A stretch of DNA of 64,000 nt, from assembly GCF_900109355.1 (NCBI RefSeq), contig NZ_FOBF01000007.1, positions 124,001 to 188,000 on the forward strand, given 5' to 3'. The notes under the pieces are model-generated. The model was not told the origin of the DNA, made no database searches, and was given only the letters and a program-made list of their open reading frames with translations. This stretch comes from Nonomuraea pusilla. GTDB lineage: Bacteria > Actinomycetota > Actinomycetes > Streptosporangiales > Streptosporangiaceae. Numbering within the stretch: position 1 is the first letter of the stretch; every line of letters begins with the position of its first letter. Below, piece by piece: positions 35,671 through 44,646 of the stretch. A program made the translations under genes and the position numbers.

Positions 35671-36288
35671 ATGGCGAGCGAAGGGGTGCTGTCCAGCGGC
35701 CTGTCCATGGGCGAGCTGGGGCGGCGGGTCAAGGCCGAACGCAGGGCGCGCGGCCTGTCCATCGAGCGGCTGGCCGAGCTGAGCGGCATCAGCCGCAGCA
35801 TGGTGTCCGACGTCGAACGCGGCGCGAAGACGCCGACCGTGCTGGTGCTCGACCGGCTCGCCACCGCGCTCGGCACGTCCATCGCCCGGCTGCTCGACGA
35901 GCCCTCGCGCGGCGTCCCCCGCGTCCTGCGCCGGGCCGGGCAGCGGGTGCTGCGCGACCCGTCAGGGTGGGAACGGCGCGTGCTGTCGCCCGTGCTGGCC
36001 GACGTGGAGTTCGAGTTCATGCGGACCACGCTCGGCCCCGGCGTCGACGCCGGCGAGTTCGCGCCGCACGCCCCCGGCTCCCGCGAGTACGTCGCCGTCG
36101 AGACCGGACGCCTGCTCCTGACCATCGACGGCGCCCCGTACGAGCTGGACGCCGGCGACTCGGCGTACTACCCGGGCGACCTCCGCCACGCCTTCGCCGC
36201 CGGCGACGCCGCGCCCTGCGTGTTCTACCTGGCCATGGAGCTGGGCGGACAGCACCGCGAACCCACGAAGGAGACCTCCCATGGATGA
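35671..36288 (+). CDS. XRE-family regulator with C-terminal cupin
   Basis: A 205-residue protein starting at ATG 35671 (GGAGGA immediately upstream). The helix-turn-helix is SIERLAELSGISRSMVSDVE (residues ~30-49). The cupin domain (~110-200) shows EYVAVETGRLLLTIDG and YYPGDLRHAFAAGD. Such HTH-cupin proteins sense a small ligand and often control an adjacent catabolic enzyme. It overlaps the downstream PLP enzyme by 8 nt, so the two are co-expressed. It probably autoregulates through the inverted repeat at its promoter. Confidence 0.88.
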   Translation: MASEGVLSSGLSMGELGRRVKAERRARGLSIERLAELSGISRSMVSDVERGAKTPTVLVLDRLATALGTSIARLLDEPSRGVPRVLRRAGQRVLRDPSGWERRVLSPVLADVEFEFMRTTLGPGVDAGEFAPHAPGSREYVAVETGRLLLTIDGAPYELDAGDSAYYPGDLRHAFAAGDAAPCVFYLAMELGGQHREPTKETSHG

Positions 36289-37684
36289 GCTGAGCACTGC
36301 AGGAGCGCGGGCGGCCGCCCTCGCCGCCGGGCACCTCGCCGGCGTCGCCGACGGGCCCGTCTGGCGGCCCGTGCCCGACGCCGACCGCGCCTGGCTGTCC
36401 GGGCAGGAACTGCCGGAGACCGGCCGCCCCCTGGAGGACCTGCTGGAGGACGCCGCCACCCGCATCCTGCCGAACCCCATGGGCAACGGGCACCCGCGCT
36501 TCTTCGGCTGGGTGAACTCCTCGCCCTCCCCCGCCGGGGTGCTGGTCGAACCGCTGGCCGCCGCGCTCAACCCGAGCTGCGCGGGCGGCGACCACGCCGG
36601 GCCGCTGCTGGAGCGCACCGTCGTCCGCTGGCTGGCCGACCTCGTCGGCTTCCCGCACCCGCCCGGCGGCGGGCTCCTGACCAGCGGGGCGTCCATGGCG
36701 ACCATCGTGTGCCTGGCCGCCGCCCGCCAGCGCGCCGCCCGCGCCGACGGCTGGGACGCCCGCGAGGACGGCCTGTCCGGACGCCCGCCCATGGTCGCGT
36801 ACGTCTCCGCCGAAGGGCACAGCTGCCTGCACAAGGCCGCGCAGCTCCTCGGCGTCGGCGCGCGCCACGTCCGCGTCGTGCCCGTCGACGCGCGCCACCG
36901 CATGGACGTCGCCGCGCTGCGCGCCATGGTCGCCGAGGACCGCGCGGCCGGCCTGCGGCCGTTCTGCGTCGCCGCCAGCGCGGGAACGGTCAACTCCGGC
37001 GCGGTGGACCCGCTCGACGCCGTGGCCGACGTCGCCGCCGAGCACGGCCTCTGGTTCCACGTCGACGGCGCGTACGGCGCGCTCGGCGTCCTCGCCTCCG
37101 GCGCCGCGCCCCGCTACGCCGGCATGGAGCGGGCCGACTCCCTGGCGCTCGACCCGCACAAGTGGCTCGGCGTGCCGGTGGGCTGCGGGTGCGCGCTGCT
37201 GCGCGACCCGGCCGCGGCCCGCGCCGCCTTCAGCCTCGTGCCCGCCTACCTCGTGGACGACCACGCCGACGACCTCGGCTGGTTCTCCGAGTACGGCCCC
37301 GAGCAGACCCGGCCGTTCCGCGCGCTGAAGACCTGGGCCACCCTGTCGCACCTGGGCAGGCAGGGCGTCACCCGCCTGGTCGAGCACACCTCCGGCCTGG
37401 CCCGCACGCTGGCCGCCATGGTGGAGCAGGCCCCCGACTTCGAGCTGCTCGCTCCGGTCGAGACGTCGATCACCGCGTTCCGCCACACGCCCCGCGAGGA
37501 CGGCCTCGACGCGCTCAACCGCGCCCTGCCCGCCGCCCTGCAGCGCCGCGGCAACGCCTTCCTCACCGGCACCAGGCTCGGCGGCCGCGACGCCCTGCGC
37601 GCCTGCTTCCTCCACCCCGGCACCACCGAGGACGACCTCACCGTCCTCCTGGACGAGCTCCGCCTGGCCGCCAAGGACCTGTGA
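36281..37684 (+). CDS. PLP-dependent amino-acid decarboxylase (group II)
   Basis: A 467-residue enzyme of the aromatic-amino-acid/glutamate decarboxylase family. PLP features are the glycine-rich LLTSGASMATIVCL, the stacking His in SAEGHSCLHKA, the Asp in WFHVDGAYG and the Schiff-base lysine K294 in LALDPHKWLG. It starts at ATG 36281 inside the XRE gene's last codons. The substrate is not readable from sequence; tryptophan/tyrosine-type or 2,4-diaminobutyrate-type decarboxylation are options. Co-transcription with a cupin regulator suggests induction by its amino acid or amine. Confidence 0.87.
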   Translation: MDELSTAGARAAALAAGHLAGVADGPVWRPVPDADRAWLSGQELPETGRPLEDLLEDAATRILPNPMGNGHPRFFGWVNSSPSPAGVLVEPLAAALNPSCAGGDHAGPLLERTVVRWLADLVGFPHPPGGGLLTSGASMATIVCLAAARQRAARADGWDAREDGLSGRPPMVAYVSAEGHSCLHKAAQLLGVGARHVRVVPVDARHRMDVAALRAMVAEDRAAGLRPFCVAASAGTVNSGAVDPLDAVADVAAEHGLWFHVDGAYGALGVLASGAAPRYAGMERADSLALDPHKWLGVPVGCGCALLRDPAAARAAFSLVPAYLVDDHADDLGWFSEYGPEQTRPFRALKTWATLSHLGRQGVTRLVEHTSGLARTLAAMVEQAPDFELLAPVETSITAFRHTPREDGLDALNRALPAALQRRGNAFLTGTRLGGRDALRACFLHPGTTEDDLTVLLDELRLAAKDL

Positions 37685-37746
37685 CGAGTGAGCGGCCGCC
37701 GCCCCCGGGTAGTGGGTCGGCCGGACCGAACCAGCAGGAGGCTTCC

Positions 37747-38163
37747 ATGGCAAGGACCGTGGCAGACGTGATGACGCGGCAGCCCGCGACGGTCGAGTGC
37801 GACCAGCCGGTCTCGGCGGCGGCCGCGCTGATGCGCGACAAGGACACCGGCGCCGTGATCGTCAACGAGGGCGGCAGGATGATGGGCATCCTCACCGACC
37901 GCGACATCGCCGTCCGCGTCATCGCCGACGGGCGCGGCCCCGACACGCCGGTGCGCGAGGCGTGCAGCGCGTACGTGGAGGCGGTCTGCCCGGACACCAG
38001 CATCGAGCAGGCCGTACGGCTCATGCGCTCGCACGCCGTGCGTCGCCTGCCCGTGCTGGAGGACGGCCGCACCGTCGGCATCGTGAGCCTCGGCGACCTC
38101 GCGATCGAGCGCGACCCCGGATCGGCCCTCGCCGACATCTCCGCGGCCGAGGGCAACCGCTGA
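37747..38163 (+). CDS. Tandem CBS-domain protein
   Basis: A 138-residue protein with two CBS domains (ADVMTRQPATVECDQPVSAA ... GILTDRDIAVRVI; and ... MRSHAVRRLPVLEDGRTVGIVSLGDLA). The ATG at 37747 has AGGAGG 7 nt upstream. Stand-alone CBS pairs bind adenine nucleotides and are often stress- or dormancy-related in actinobacteria. No partner enzyme is fused or adjacent. Confidence 0.9.
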   Translation: MARTVADVMTRQPATVECDQPVSAAAALMRDKDTGAVIVNEGGRMMGILTDRDIAVRVIADGRGPDTPVREACSAYVEAVCPDTSIEQAVRLMRSHAVRRLPVLEDGRTVGIVSLGDLAIERDPGSALADISAAEGNR

Positions 38164-38194
38164 CCTTGTCGTACCCGGGCGTTAGCGTGGCGGC

Positions 38195-38548
38195 GTGATC
38201 ACAGTCGACGACGTCCGGCGGTTCGCGCTGACGCTGCCGCGCACCTCCGAGCACCTGATCAGAGACCGGGTGAAGTTCCGGGTGGGCCGCATCGTGTACG
38301 TCGCGTTCTCGCGCGACGAGACGGTGATGGGCTTCGGGTTCCCCAAGGAGGAACGCGCGGCCCTGGTGGCGGCCGAGCCGGAGAAGTTCCTCATGCCTCG
38401 CGAGTCCGACCTGCGCTACCACTGGGTGGAGGTCAGGACGTCCGCCGTCGACGAGGCCGAGATGCGCGAACTCGTCCTGGAGGCGTGGCGCATGTGCGTG
38501 CCCAAGAAGGTGCGCCTGGAGCAGCAGCGCCAGGCCGCCCGCCCCTGA
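38195..38548 (+). CDS. MmcQ/YjbR family DNA-binding-like protein
   Basis: A 117-residue protein starting at GTG 38195. It shows the MmcQ/YjbR pattern (VRRFALTLPRTSEH, a KFRVGRIVYVAFS strand, MPRESDLRYHWVEV, LVLEAWRMCVPKKV). The fold resembles CyaY-like DNA-binding proteins; the function is not established. It is a short monocistronic gene convergent with the secreted serine hydrolase. Confidence 0.8.
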   Translation: MITVDDVRRFALTLPRTSEHLIRDRVKFRVGRIVYVAFSRDETVMGFGFPKEERAALVAAEPEKFLMPRESDLRYHWVEVRTSAVDEAEMRELVLEAWRMCVPKKVRLEQQRQAARP

Positions 38549-38575
38549 CCCCCTCCCGGCGGCGGGGGCGGCGGG

Positions 38576-39466
38576 TCAGACCGGCAGCGAGCGGTGCAGC
38601 CGGGCGGTGAGCGTGGTGATGCGCCGCACCGAGGCGCTCCAGGTGCTGCCCGCCGGATGGGCGGTGAGCACGGCCATCACGTACCTGTCGTCCTTGCCGG
38701 CCAGGCCCGTCGTGTGCAGCACCGGGCGTCCGTAGTCGGGCACGCCCGAGCCGGCCGCCCGCTGGGCGATCCAGGAGATGGGCGCCCCGACCGCCCTGGC
38801 GTCGCCTCCCGTCCTGCACCGCGTCGGCGGGGTCGTGCCGAAGCCCGACCAGCCCTGCTTGACGGCCCACGGCCTGGGCAGCGCGTCCGGGATGCCGAAC
38901 GTCTGGTCGAAGCCGTCGGTGCCGCACGGGGTGGCGTGGCGCAGGTGGCCGAGGATCGTGTCCCTGACCCTGGCGTCGGCCCTGTCCAGGAGGTACCGGT
39001 AGGTGCGCACGACGTCGTACGCGCTGAGCGAGGTGTACCCCCAGAAGCCGGGCTTCGACGGGGGCGGCGGGGTGGTGTCGGCCAGGCCGAGCCTGCGGGC
39101 GGTGCGGACGACGATCTGGCCCTTGCCGCCGCGGTCCCAGAACGTGGAGGCGGCGTCGTCGTCGCTGGAGCGCAGCATGATCTCCAGGAGCCTCGCGTCG
39201 GCCGCGGGCACGCTCGCGCGGCGCTCCAGGTAGTCGATCGCGATGAGGATCTTCACAATCGAGGCGGAGCGGAACTTCCTGTGCGCGTTCCTGGTGGCGA
39301 CGAACGTCCCGGCCTTCCTGTCGAACACCAGCCACGCGGCGGTCGTGCCCGCGGGCACCTGCGGGGGCGCGGCGGCGGCCGCCGGAGGGCCGGCCAGGAC
39401 GAGAGGCAGGGCCACTGCGACGGCGGCCGGCAGCTTGGTACGCACCCGCCTATAACTACCAGACAC
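38576..39466 (-). CDS. Secreted serine hydrolase, class A beta-lactamase-like
   Basis: A 296-residue protein. GTG at 39466 is chosen because AAGGAGGA lies 5-6 nt upstream. It has a signal peptide (basic RRVRTK, hydrophobic ~10-30, AAAAA cleavage region). The serine-lysine pair is in SASIVKILIAI (SxxK), an SSDDDAAS segment occupies the SDN-like position, and TTGLAGKDDRYVMAVLTAH matches the KTG strand region without a clear KTG. It is more likely a lipid- or peptidoglycan-related hydrolase than a resistance enzyme. It would act outside the membrane. Confidence 0.75.
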   Translation of the reverse strand: MSGSYRRVRTKLPAAVAVALPLVLAGPPAAAAAPPQVPAGTTAAWLVFDRKAGTFVATRNAHRKFRSASIVKILIAIDYLERRASVPAADARLLEIMLRSSDDDAASTFWDRGGKGQIVVRTARRLGLADTTPPPPSKPGFWGYTSLSAYDVVRTYRYLLDRADARVRDTILGHLRHATPCGTDGFDQTFGIPDALPRPWAVKQGWSGFGTTPPTRCRTGGDARAVGAPISWIAQRAAGSGVPDYGRPVLHTTGLAGKDDRYVMAVLTAHPAGSTWSASVRRITTLTARLHRSLPV

Positions 39467-40133
39467 CCCCTTCCTCCTTGATCCCCCTTCGACTGCCAGG
39501 CCATTCCAGATCGGGGCGATCAGCACGAAAGCCGACGAACCCCTCCGAATCACCTTCGCGTCCCACACGGCGGCCGCCCCTTCGGACGCCCGGCGCGCGG
39601 CGGCCCTGCCTCGACCCGCCCCTCATGGATTACCGTGACCTCACGATCGTCGGCGCCGAAGAGCTGCGGCCCGGCCCCACCGCACCGCGACACCCGGGGC
39701 GGGCGCCACCGCGGCGGCGAGGCGCCAGGCGGGCGCGGCCGTCACGTTCCGATCGAGCCGGAGGAGGCTTCGCGATGGCGCAACGAACAGCGACGGTGGT
39801 GGCGACCACGACAGCACCGGCCGCGGCGACGGCGACGGCGCCATCCGACCGGCGACACCCTGGGACGAGAACACCCGGGCACGGGCGGCTCCGTCTCAGC
39901 TCCCGGCCCGCCCGCCGCGCGTCCGCCTCGCCGGCCACGCCCGCCACCTGGACGCCTGGTTCGACGCCCTCGGCCTTCCCCCTCACCGCACACTGCATCC
40001 GCCGGCCGGACGTCCCCATCTCCCCGCCCCGCGTCCTCCGGTCCGGGCCTTCCGTCCCGCCGCCGTCCAACCCCCCGCCGAACCCTCTGGGAGGGCCTTG
40101 GGCAGGAGGGCCTTGGGCGGGAAGGAGCCGTGG
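39467..40133. other. 667-bp stretch without a supported gene
   Basis: It holds the serine-hydrolase promoter and the enzyme I leader (GAAGGAG at 40121-40127). Frames in this stretch are Pro/Arg/Thr/Ala-rich with no hydrophobic core and no ribosome site that would decide a start. GCCTTGGGC-type repeats occur near 40096-40118. I see no RNA gene. Confidence 0.5.
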
Positions 40134-42224
40134 ATGAGTGAGCCCGTCGCGTCCGGTCCGTCCACCGGGCCCGAAGCCGGCCGAGGCTCGGCGGCTGCGG
40201 GCGGAGGCGAGCGGCGGCTGACCGGGCTCGGGGTCAGCCACGGACGCGCCGCGGGGCCGGTGATCCGCATGGCCGGTCCGCCGGTGCTCCCACCGCCCCG
40301 TCCCGTGACCGACCAGCCCGCCGAACTCGCCGCCATCGCCCAGGCGCTGGACGCCCTGGTGGCCGACCTCACCCACCGCGCCGCCGCCCTCACGCCAGGA
40401 ACCCGCCCAGGAGCCGCACCCCACCCGAACCCGCCACCCGGCACCCCGGCCCCGGGTGGAGAGGCAGGCGGTCGGGAGAGGGCAGGCGGCGAGGCAGCCG
40501 ACGGCCCGACGAACAGCGACCGGCCACCCGGCAACACCACCCCCAGCGACAAGGCGGCCGACCACGATGGTGGAGACGTGGAGGGGGTCGAGGTCCTGGA
40601 GGCGTTGGCGGTCATGGCCGGGGATCCGGTGCTGCGGGAGGACGCCGAGCGGTACGTCCGCCAGGGTTCGGACGCCGTCCACGCGCTCGACGCCGCCTTC
40701 TCCGCGCACGCCGCCACCCTGGCCGGGCTGGGCGGCTACCTGGCCGAGCGCGCCGCCGACCTGGAGGACCTGAGGCATCGGGCGGTGGCGTTCGCGCTCG
40801 GGCTGCCCGTGCCAGGGGTCCCCGCGCCCGGGCATCCGTTCGTCCTGGTGGCCGAGGACCTCTCGCCCGCCGACACGGCGGGCCTGGGCCCCGACGTGCT
40901 GGCCCTGGTCACCGAGCGGGGCGGGCCGACCAGCCACACGGCCATCCTGGCGCGCGGGCGCGGCCTGCCCGCCGTCGTGGCCTGCGCGGGCGTCTCGGCG
41001 CTCGCGGACGGCACGGTGATCGGCGTGGACGGCGCGACCGGCGAGGTGGTCGTCGGCCTGACCGAGGAGGACGCGGGCCGGATCGTACGGGAGGAGCGCG
41101 CCAGGCGCGCCCGCCTGGCCGCCGCCAGAGGCCGGGGCAGGACCCGTGACGGCCACCCGGTCACCCTGCTGCTCAACATCGGCTCAGCCCACGACTTCCA
41201 GAGACCGGGGCAGGACGTCTGCTCCACCCACGACTCCCGCAGGACCAGCCAGGACGCCCAATCCGCCCAGGGCTCCGGCCCCCGCCAGGAGGCCCGCTCC
41301 GCCCCCACCCCCCAGAGCAGCAGGGAGGAGCCCGGATCGGTCCACATCCCCCAAGCCGCAGGAAAGGATCCCGACCCGGCCCACAGCTCCCCGACCGCTG
41401 GGGAGGAGCGCGGCCTCAGCCGCGGAATCTGGGGGGATGTGGAAGGGGTGGGGTTGTTCCGTACGGAGTTTCTGTTTCTGGGGCGGACGGAGGCTCCCTC
41501 GTACGAGGAGCAGGTGGCGGCCTACGCCGAGGTGTTCGCCGAGATTCCCCGGGAGGCGGGGCCGGTCGTCGTGCGCACGTTGGACGCGGGCACGGACAAG
41601 CCGCTGCCGTTCCTCCGCCTCCCGGAGGAGCCGAACCCGGCCCTGGGCGTCCGGGGGCTGCGCGTGGACCGGCTGCTGCCCGGCGTCCTCGACACCCAAC
41701 TGGACGCGATCGCGGAGGCCGCCCGCCGGGCCGGAGCGGACGTCAGCGTCATGGCGCCCATGGTGGCGACCCCGGGAGAGGCCGCGGCTTTCGCCGGCCG
41801 GGCCCGTGCCAGGGGGTTCGCGCGGGTGGGGGTGATGGTCGAGGTCCCGGCGGCGGCCCTGCGGGCGTCCTGGATCCTGCGGGAGGTGGACTTCCTGAGC
41901 GTCGGCACCAACGACCTCGCGCAGTACGCGTTCGCGGCGGACCGGCAGCACCCCGGGCTGGCCGGCCTGCTCGACCCGGCGCAGCCCGCCCTGCTGGCCC
42001 TGGTGGAGATGTGCGCGCGGGCGGGCCTGGAGGCGGGCAAGCCGGTCGGGGTCTGCGGGGAGGCGGCGGGTGATCCGCTGGTGGCTCCGCTGCTGGTCGG
42101 GCTGGGGGTGACGAGCCTGTCGATGGCGCCGGTGTGCGTGCCCCTGGTCCGGGACGCCCTGGCGGGCCTGACGCTGGAGGAGTGCCGCGAACGCGCCCGC
42201 ACGGCCATGGACCCGGCCCGCTGA
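40134..42224 (+). CDS. ptsI: PTS enzyme I with two low-complexity insertions
   Basis: A 696-residue phosphoenolpyruvate-protein phosphotransferase; the ATG at 40134 is behind GAAGGAG. Phospho-His is H268 (GGPTSHTAILAR). PEP-barrel motifs are GVGLFRTEFLFLGR, RTLDAGTDKPLPFL, NPALGVRGLR, MVEVPAAAL, VGTNDLAQY and Cys641 (GVCGEAAGD). Typical enzyme I is 550-575 residues. The excess is an insertion at ~85-140 in the N-terminal HPr-binding region and one at ~350-430 between the LNIGS strand and GVGLFRTE, both rich in Pro, Ser, Gln, Gly and His. No HPr or EII gene is adjacent. Catalytic residues are intact, so phosphotransfer is plausible. Confidence 0.9.
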   Translation: MSEPVASGPSTGPEAGRGSAAAGGGERRLTGLGVSHGRAAGPVIRMAGPPVLPPPRPVTDQPAELAAIAQALDALVADLTHRAAALTPGTRPGAAPHPNPPPGTPAPGGEAGGRERAGGEAADGPTNSDRPPGNTTPSDKAADHDGGDVEGVEVLEALAVMAGDPVLREDAERYVRQGSDAVHALDAAFSAHAATLAGLGGYLAERAADLEDLRHRAVAFALGLPVPGVPAPGHPFVLVAEDLSPADTAGLGPDVLALVTERGGPTSHTAILARGRGLPAVVACAGVSALADGTVIGVDGATGEVVVGLTEEDAGRIVREERARRARLAAARGRGRTRDGHPVTLLLNIGSAHDFQRPGQDVCSTHDSRRTSQDAQSAQGSGPRQEARSAPTPQSSREEPGSVHIPQAAGKDPDPAHSSPTAGEERGLSRGIWGDVEGVGLFRTEFLFLGRTEAPSYEEQVAAYAEVFAEIPREAGPVVVRTLDAGTDKPLPFLRLPEEPNPALGVRGLRVDRLLPGVLDTQLDAIAEAARRAGADVSVMAPMVATPGEAAAFAGRARARGFARVGVMVEVPAAALRASWILREVDFLSVGTNDLAQYAFAADRQHPGLAGLLDPAQPALLALVEMCARAGLEAGKPVGVCGEAAGDPLVAPLLVGLGVTSLSMAPVCVPLVRDALAGLTLEECRERARTAMDPAR

Positions 42225-42229
42225 CCCGG

Positions 42230-42979
42230 TCAGGACCACCAGGTGGCGTCGCCGATCACCTCGAAGCCCAGCGAGTCGTACAGGGGCTTGCCCGCCGTCG
42301 AGGACGTCAGCGTGACGGGCCGGTCCCCGCGCCGGGCGAGGAGCGCGTGCATGAGCGCCCTCCCGACCCCGGCCGACCGGTGCTCCGGGAGCGTGGTGAC
42401 CCAGTACAGCCCGCTCACCTCGTCCTGGACGACGCTCACGCACGCCCCGGCGGTCACACCGTCGCGTACGGCGAGGAACAGCTCGGTCCCCGGCCTGGTC
42501 AGCAGGCCGGTGGGGAACACCTCGCCCGGCCGGTACGGCTGGAAGTGACTCAGCGGGAAGCCCTCGACGACGACGCGGGCCGCGGTCTCCAGTTGCGCGG
42601 CGGTCGTCACCCTGGTCACCTCCAGCCCGGCGGGGACCGGCGCGGGTGCGGGGCCGGGGCGGCGGATCATGACGGGGAGCGTGCGCGGCGTCAGTCGCAG
42701 CTCGGTGAAGTCGTGCGCGCTGAACGGGTCCTCGACGGTCACCCGGCCCCCTGCCCGCACCAGTTCCGGCACCAGGGCGAGGTCGGCCGGGGCGGGCTCG
42801 GGCGACAGCAGGATGACGCGCAGCCCGTTGCGTCCCCCGCCGACCCCGAGCAGGCCGGGACGGCGGGTCACCTCCTGCCCGCGGGTCTCCCCGAGCGCCT
42901 CCCACAGGGCGGCGGCGTTGCGGGTGGCCAGGTGGAGATCGGTCATGCCCGCTGCGGAGCGGGCGGGCGCGGTCGTCAT
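42230..42979 (-). CDS. GNAT family acetyltransferase
   Basis: A 249-residue protein starting at ATG 42979 (AGGGTG 8 nt before); a GTG at 42988 is possible. The N-terminal half is a divergent domain. The C-terminal GNAT has VTTLPEHRSAGVGRALMHALL (acetyl-CoA loop) and AGKPLYDSLGFEVIG. The substrate is unknown. It is convergent with enzyme I, with 5 nt between stops. Confidence 0.8.
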   Translation of the reverse strand: MTTAPARSAAGMTDLHLATRNAAALWEALGETRGQEVTRRPGLLGVGGGRNGLRVILLSPEPAPADLALVPELVRAGGRVTVEDPFSAHDFTELRLTPRTLPVMIRRPGPAPAPVPAGLEVTRVTTAAQLETAARVVVEGFPLSHFQPYRPGEVFPTGLLTRPGTELFLAVRDGVTAGACVSVVQDEVSGLYWVTTLPEHRSAGVGRALMHALLARRGDRPVTLTSSTAGKPLYDSLGFEVIGDATWWS

Positions 42980-43137
42980 GACCGACACCCTAAGAGGCCC
43001 CGCAGGCAGGCGGCCCGGCTGAGGTGGGAGCTGGTACGGGTACGTGGTCTCGGGGTCGTGCAGTCGGCTACGCCCCGTGGAGGCCGGGATCCGCCTGAGT
43101 TTCTGGCATGTCTTCGGGTCGTCACCGGACGAACGGC

Positions 43138-43169
43138 TTGACCTTCACGCATGGGTCAACCCCTACGGT
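43138..43169 (+). promoter_or_regulatory. MerR-type promoter/operator before the oxidoreductase
   Basis: TTGACC (-35, 43138-43143) and TACGGT (-10, 43164-43169) are separated by 20 nt, the overlong spacing of MerR-activated promoters. Inside lies the dyad TTGACC-N10-GGTCAA (43138-43159). Transcription would start at about the ATG at 43177, giving a leaderless message. The MerR gene downstream is the obvious activator. Confidence 0.65.
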
Positions 43170-43176
43170 CGCCGGC

Positions 43177-44205
43177 ATGGACGCACCTTCGAAAAGCACG
43201 ACCTCCCGCACCGGCCTGCAGGTCAGGCTTGTCGCACGCCCGGCGGACCTGCCCGCTCCCGGCGACTTCGAGATCGCCGAGGTCGCCGTCCCCGACCCCG
43301 CGGTGGGCCAGGTACTGGTCCGCAATCTCTTCATGTCGCTCGAACCCGCCATGCTCATGTCGATCGCGGGGGTGCCCGGTCTGCCGATGCCCCGCTATGA
43401 GATCGGCGAGGTCATGTACGGAGCCGCCATCGGTGAAGTGGTGGCCTCCGCCGACCCCTCGCTCGGCGCGGGCGACCTCGTGCTGCATCGGTTCGGCTGG
43501 CGCGAGTACGCCGTGGCGCGGGCCGGGCTGTTCCGCCGCGTCGACCGCGACGCCTACTCGACGCCTTCCACCCACCTCGGCTCCGGGCTGGTCGCGTATG
43601 TCGGGCTCATGGACGCCGCGGAGCTGCGGCCCGGCGACACCGTCTTCGTCTCCAGCGCGGCTGGAGCGACTGGAAACATGGCCGGTCAGATCGCCCGGCT
43701 CAAGGGGGCGTCCCGGGTGATCGGCAGCGCCGGATCACCCGGGAAGGTCGCCCATCTGACCGGCAGACTCGGGTTCGACGCGGCCTTCGACCATCACGAC
43801 GGCCCGATCGTGGACAGACTGCGCGAGGCCGCCCCCGACGGCATCGACGTCTACTTCGACAACGTGGGCGGCGAACAGTTGCGTGCCGCGATCGAGGTCA
43901 TGAACCCGCATGGCCGCATCGCGCTGTGCGGAGCCCTCGACCGGCAGGGCGGGAGCCGCCCTGACGACGGGCCGGGCGACCTGCTCGGCGTGATCGGCAA
44001 GCGCCTCACCCTGCGCGGCTTCACCATGAGCGATCATCCTGACCGTGCTCCTGAGTTCGACACGCAGTTCCGTACCTGGCTGAGCGAAGGCGCCATCGTC
44101 CACGACGAGACGGTGATCGACGGGCTCGCGAACGCGCCGCAGGCCCTCCTCGGTCTCGTGAAGGGCGCGTACACCGGGAAGACGGTGGTCCGGCTCGGGA
44201 CTTGA
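43177..44205 (+). CDS. NADP-dependent MDR oxidoreductase (alkenal/one reductase type)
   Basis: A 342-residue medium-chain reductase without zinc ligands. The GroES-like half has LFMSLEPAMLM (shared with leukotriene B4/curcumin reductases). The cofactor motif is VFVSSAAGATGNMAGQIAR (AxxGxxG type, ~160) and NVGGEQLRAAI follows. It reduces alpha,beta-unsaturated carbonyls with NADPH. ATG 43177 is immediately downstream of the MerR-type promoter. The MerR gene follows in the same direction, so inducer, regulator and detoxifying enzyme appear to form one unit. Confidence 0.87.
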   Translation: MDAPSKSTTSRTGLQVRLVARPADLPAPGDFEIAEVAVPDPAVGQVLVRNLFMSLEPAMLMSIAGVPGLPMPRYEIGEVMYGAAIGEVVASADPSLGAGDLVLHRFGWREYAVARAGLFRRVDRDAYSTPSTHLGSGLVAYVGLMDAAELRPGDTVFVSSAAGATGNMAGQIARLKGASRVIGSAGSPGKVAHLTGRLGFDAAFDHHDGPIVDRLREAAPDGIDVYFDNVGGEQLRAAIEVMNPHGRIALCGALDRQGGSRPDDGPGDLLGVIGKRLTLRGFTMSDHPDRAPEFDTQFRTWLSEGAIVHDETVIDGLANAPQALLGLVKGAYTGKTVVRLGT

Positions 44206-44253
44206 CCTTGACGTGTACGCGAAGCCGTGCGGTTGGACTCGGAGGTGCCTGTG

Positions 44254-44646
44254 ATGCTCATCGGTGAACTGGCCGCGGAGGCCGGGACCACGACCCGTGC
44301 CCTGCGCTACTACGAGGAGCAGGGCCTGCTGGAGTCCGGCCGTACGGCCGCGGGGTATCGCGTGTACGAGCCCGCCGCGACCCTCCGCGTCCGCAACATT
44401 CGTGTGCTGCTGGCCTGCGGGTTCACCGTCGAAGACGTGAAGTCGTTCCTGGACCACCTCGACGCTGAGCTGCCCGAGGTGTTCTGCCACGCGCCGCCGT
44501 GCGCCGCCAGTAGCGCCGTCGCCGCCCGGCGGGTGGCTGAGCTGGAGGAGCGCATCGCCGCTCTCACCCGGCTGCGCGACAGCCTCGTCCACCGCATGCC
44601 CTGGCTGGCCGGGCCCGGCGACACCGCGGGCGAGCAGGTCACCTGA
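44254..44646 (+). CDS. MerR family transcriptional regulator
   Basis: A 130-residue protein. The ATG at 44254, or the GTG at 44251, follows GGAGGT. The winged HTH is IGELAAEAGTTTRALRYYEEQGLL (seen as separate motif parts at residues 3-25), with RVYEPAATLRVRNI in the wing. The dimerisation helix is at ~85-110. Cys at ~82 and ~87 (FCHAPPC) may bind a metal or an electrophile. It lies 48 nt downstream of the oxidoreductase and most likely activates its overlong-spacer promoter. Confidence 0.87.
   Translation: MLIGELAAEAGTTTRALRYYEEQGLLESGRTAAGYRVYEPAATLRVRNIRVLLACGFTVEDVKSFLDHLDAELPEVFCHAPPCAASSAVAARRVAELEERIAALTRLRDSLVHRMPWLAGPGDTAGEQVT

Noticed and set aside
38576..39466. Acquired beta-lactamase resistance gene
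   Set aside because: SxxK is present but the KTG strand motif is not clear; it is better left as a generic secreted serine hydrolase.
39478..40137. Plus-strand frame upstream of enzyme I, considered as an HPr or leader protein
   Set aside because: No HPr active-site histidine motif, Pro/Arg/Ser composition and no ribosome site; treated as non-coding.
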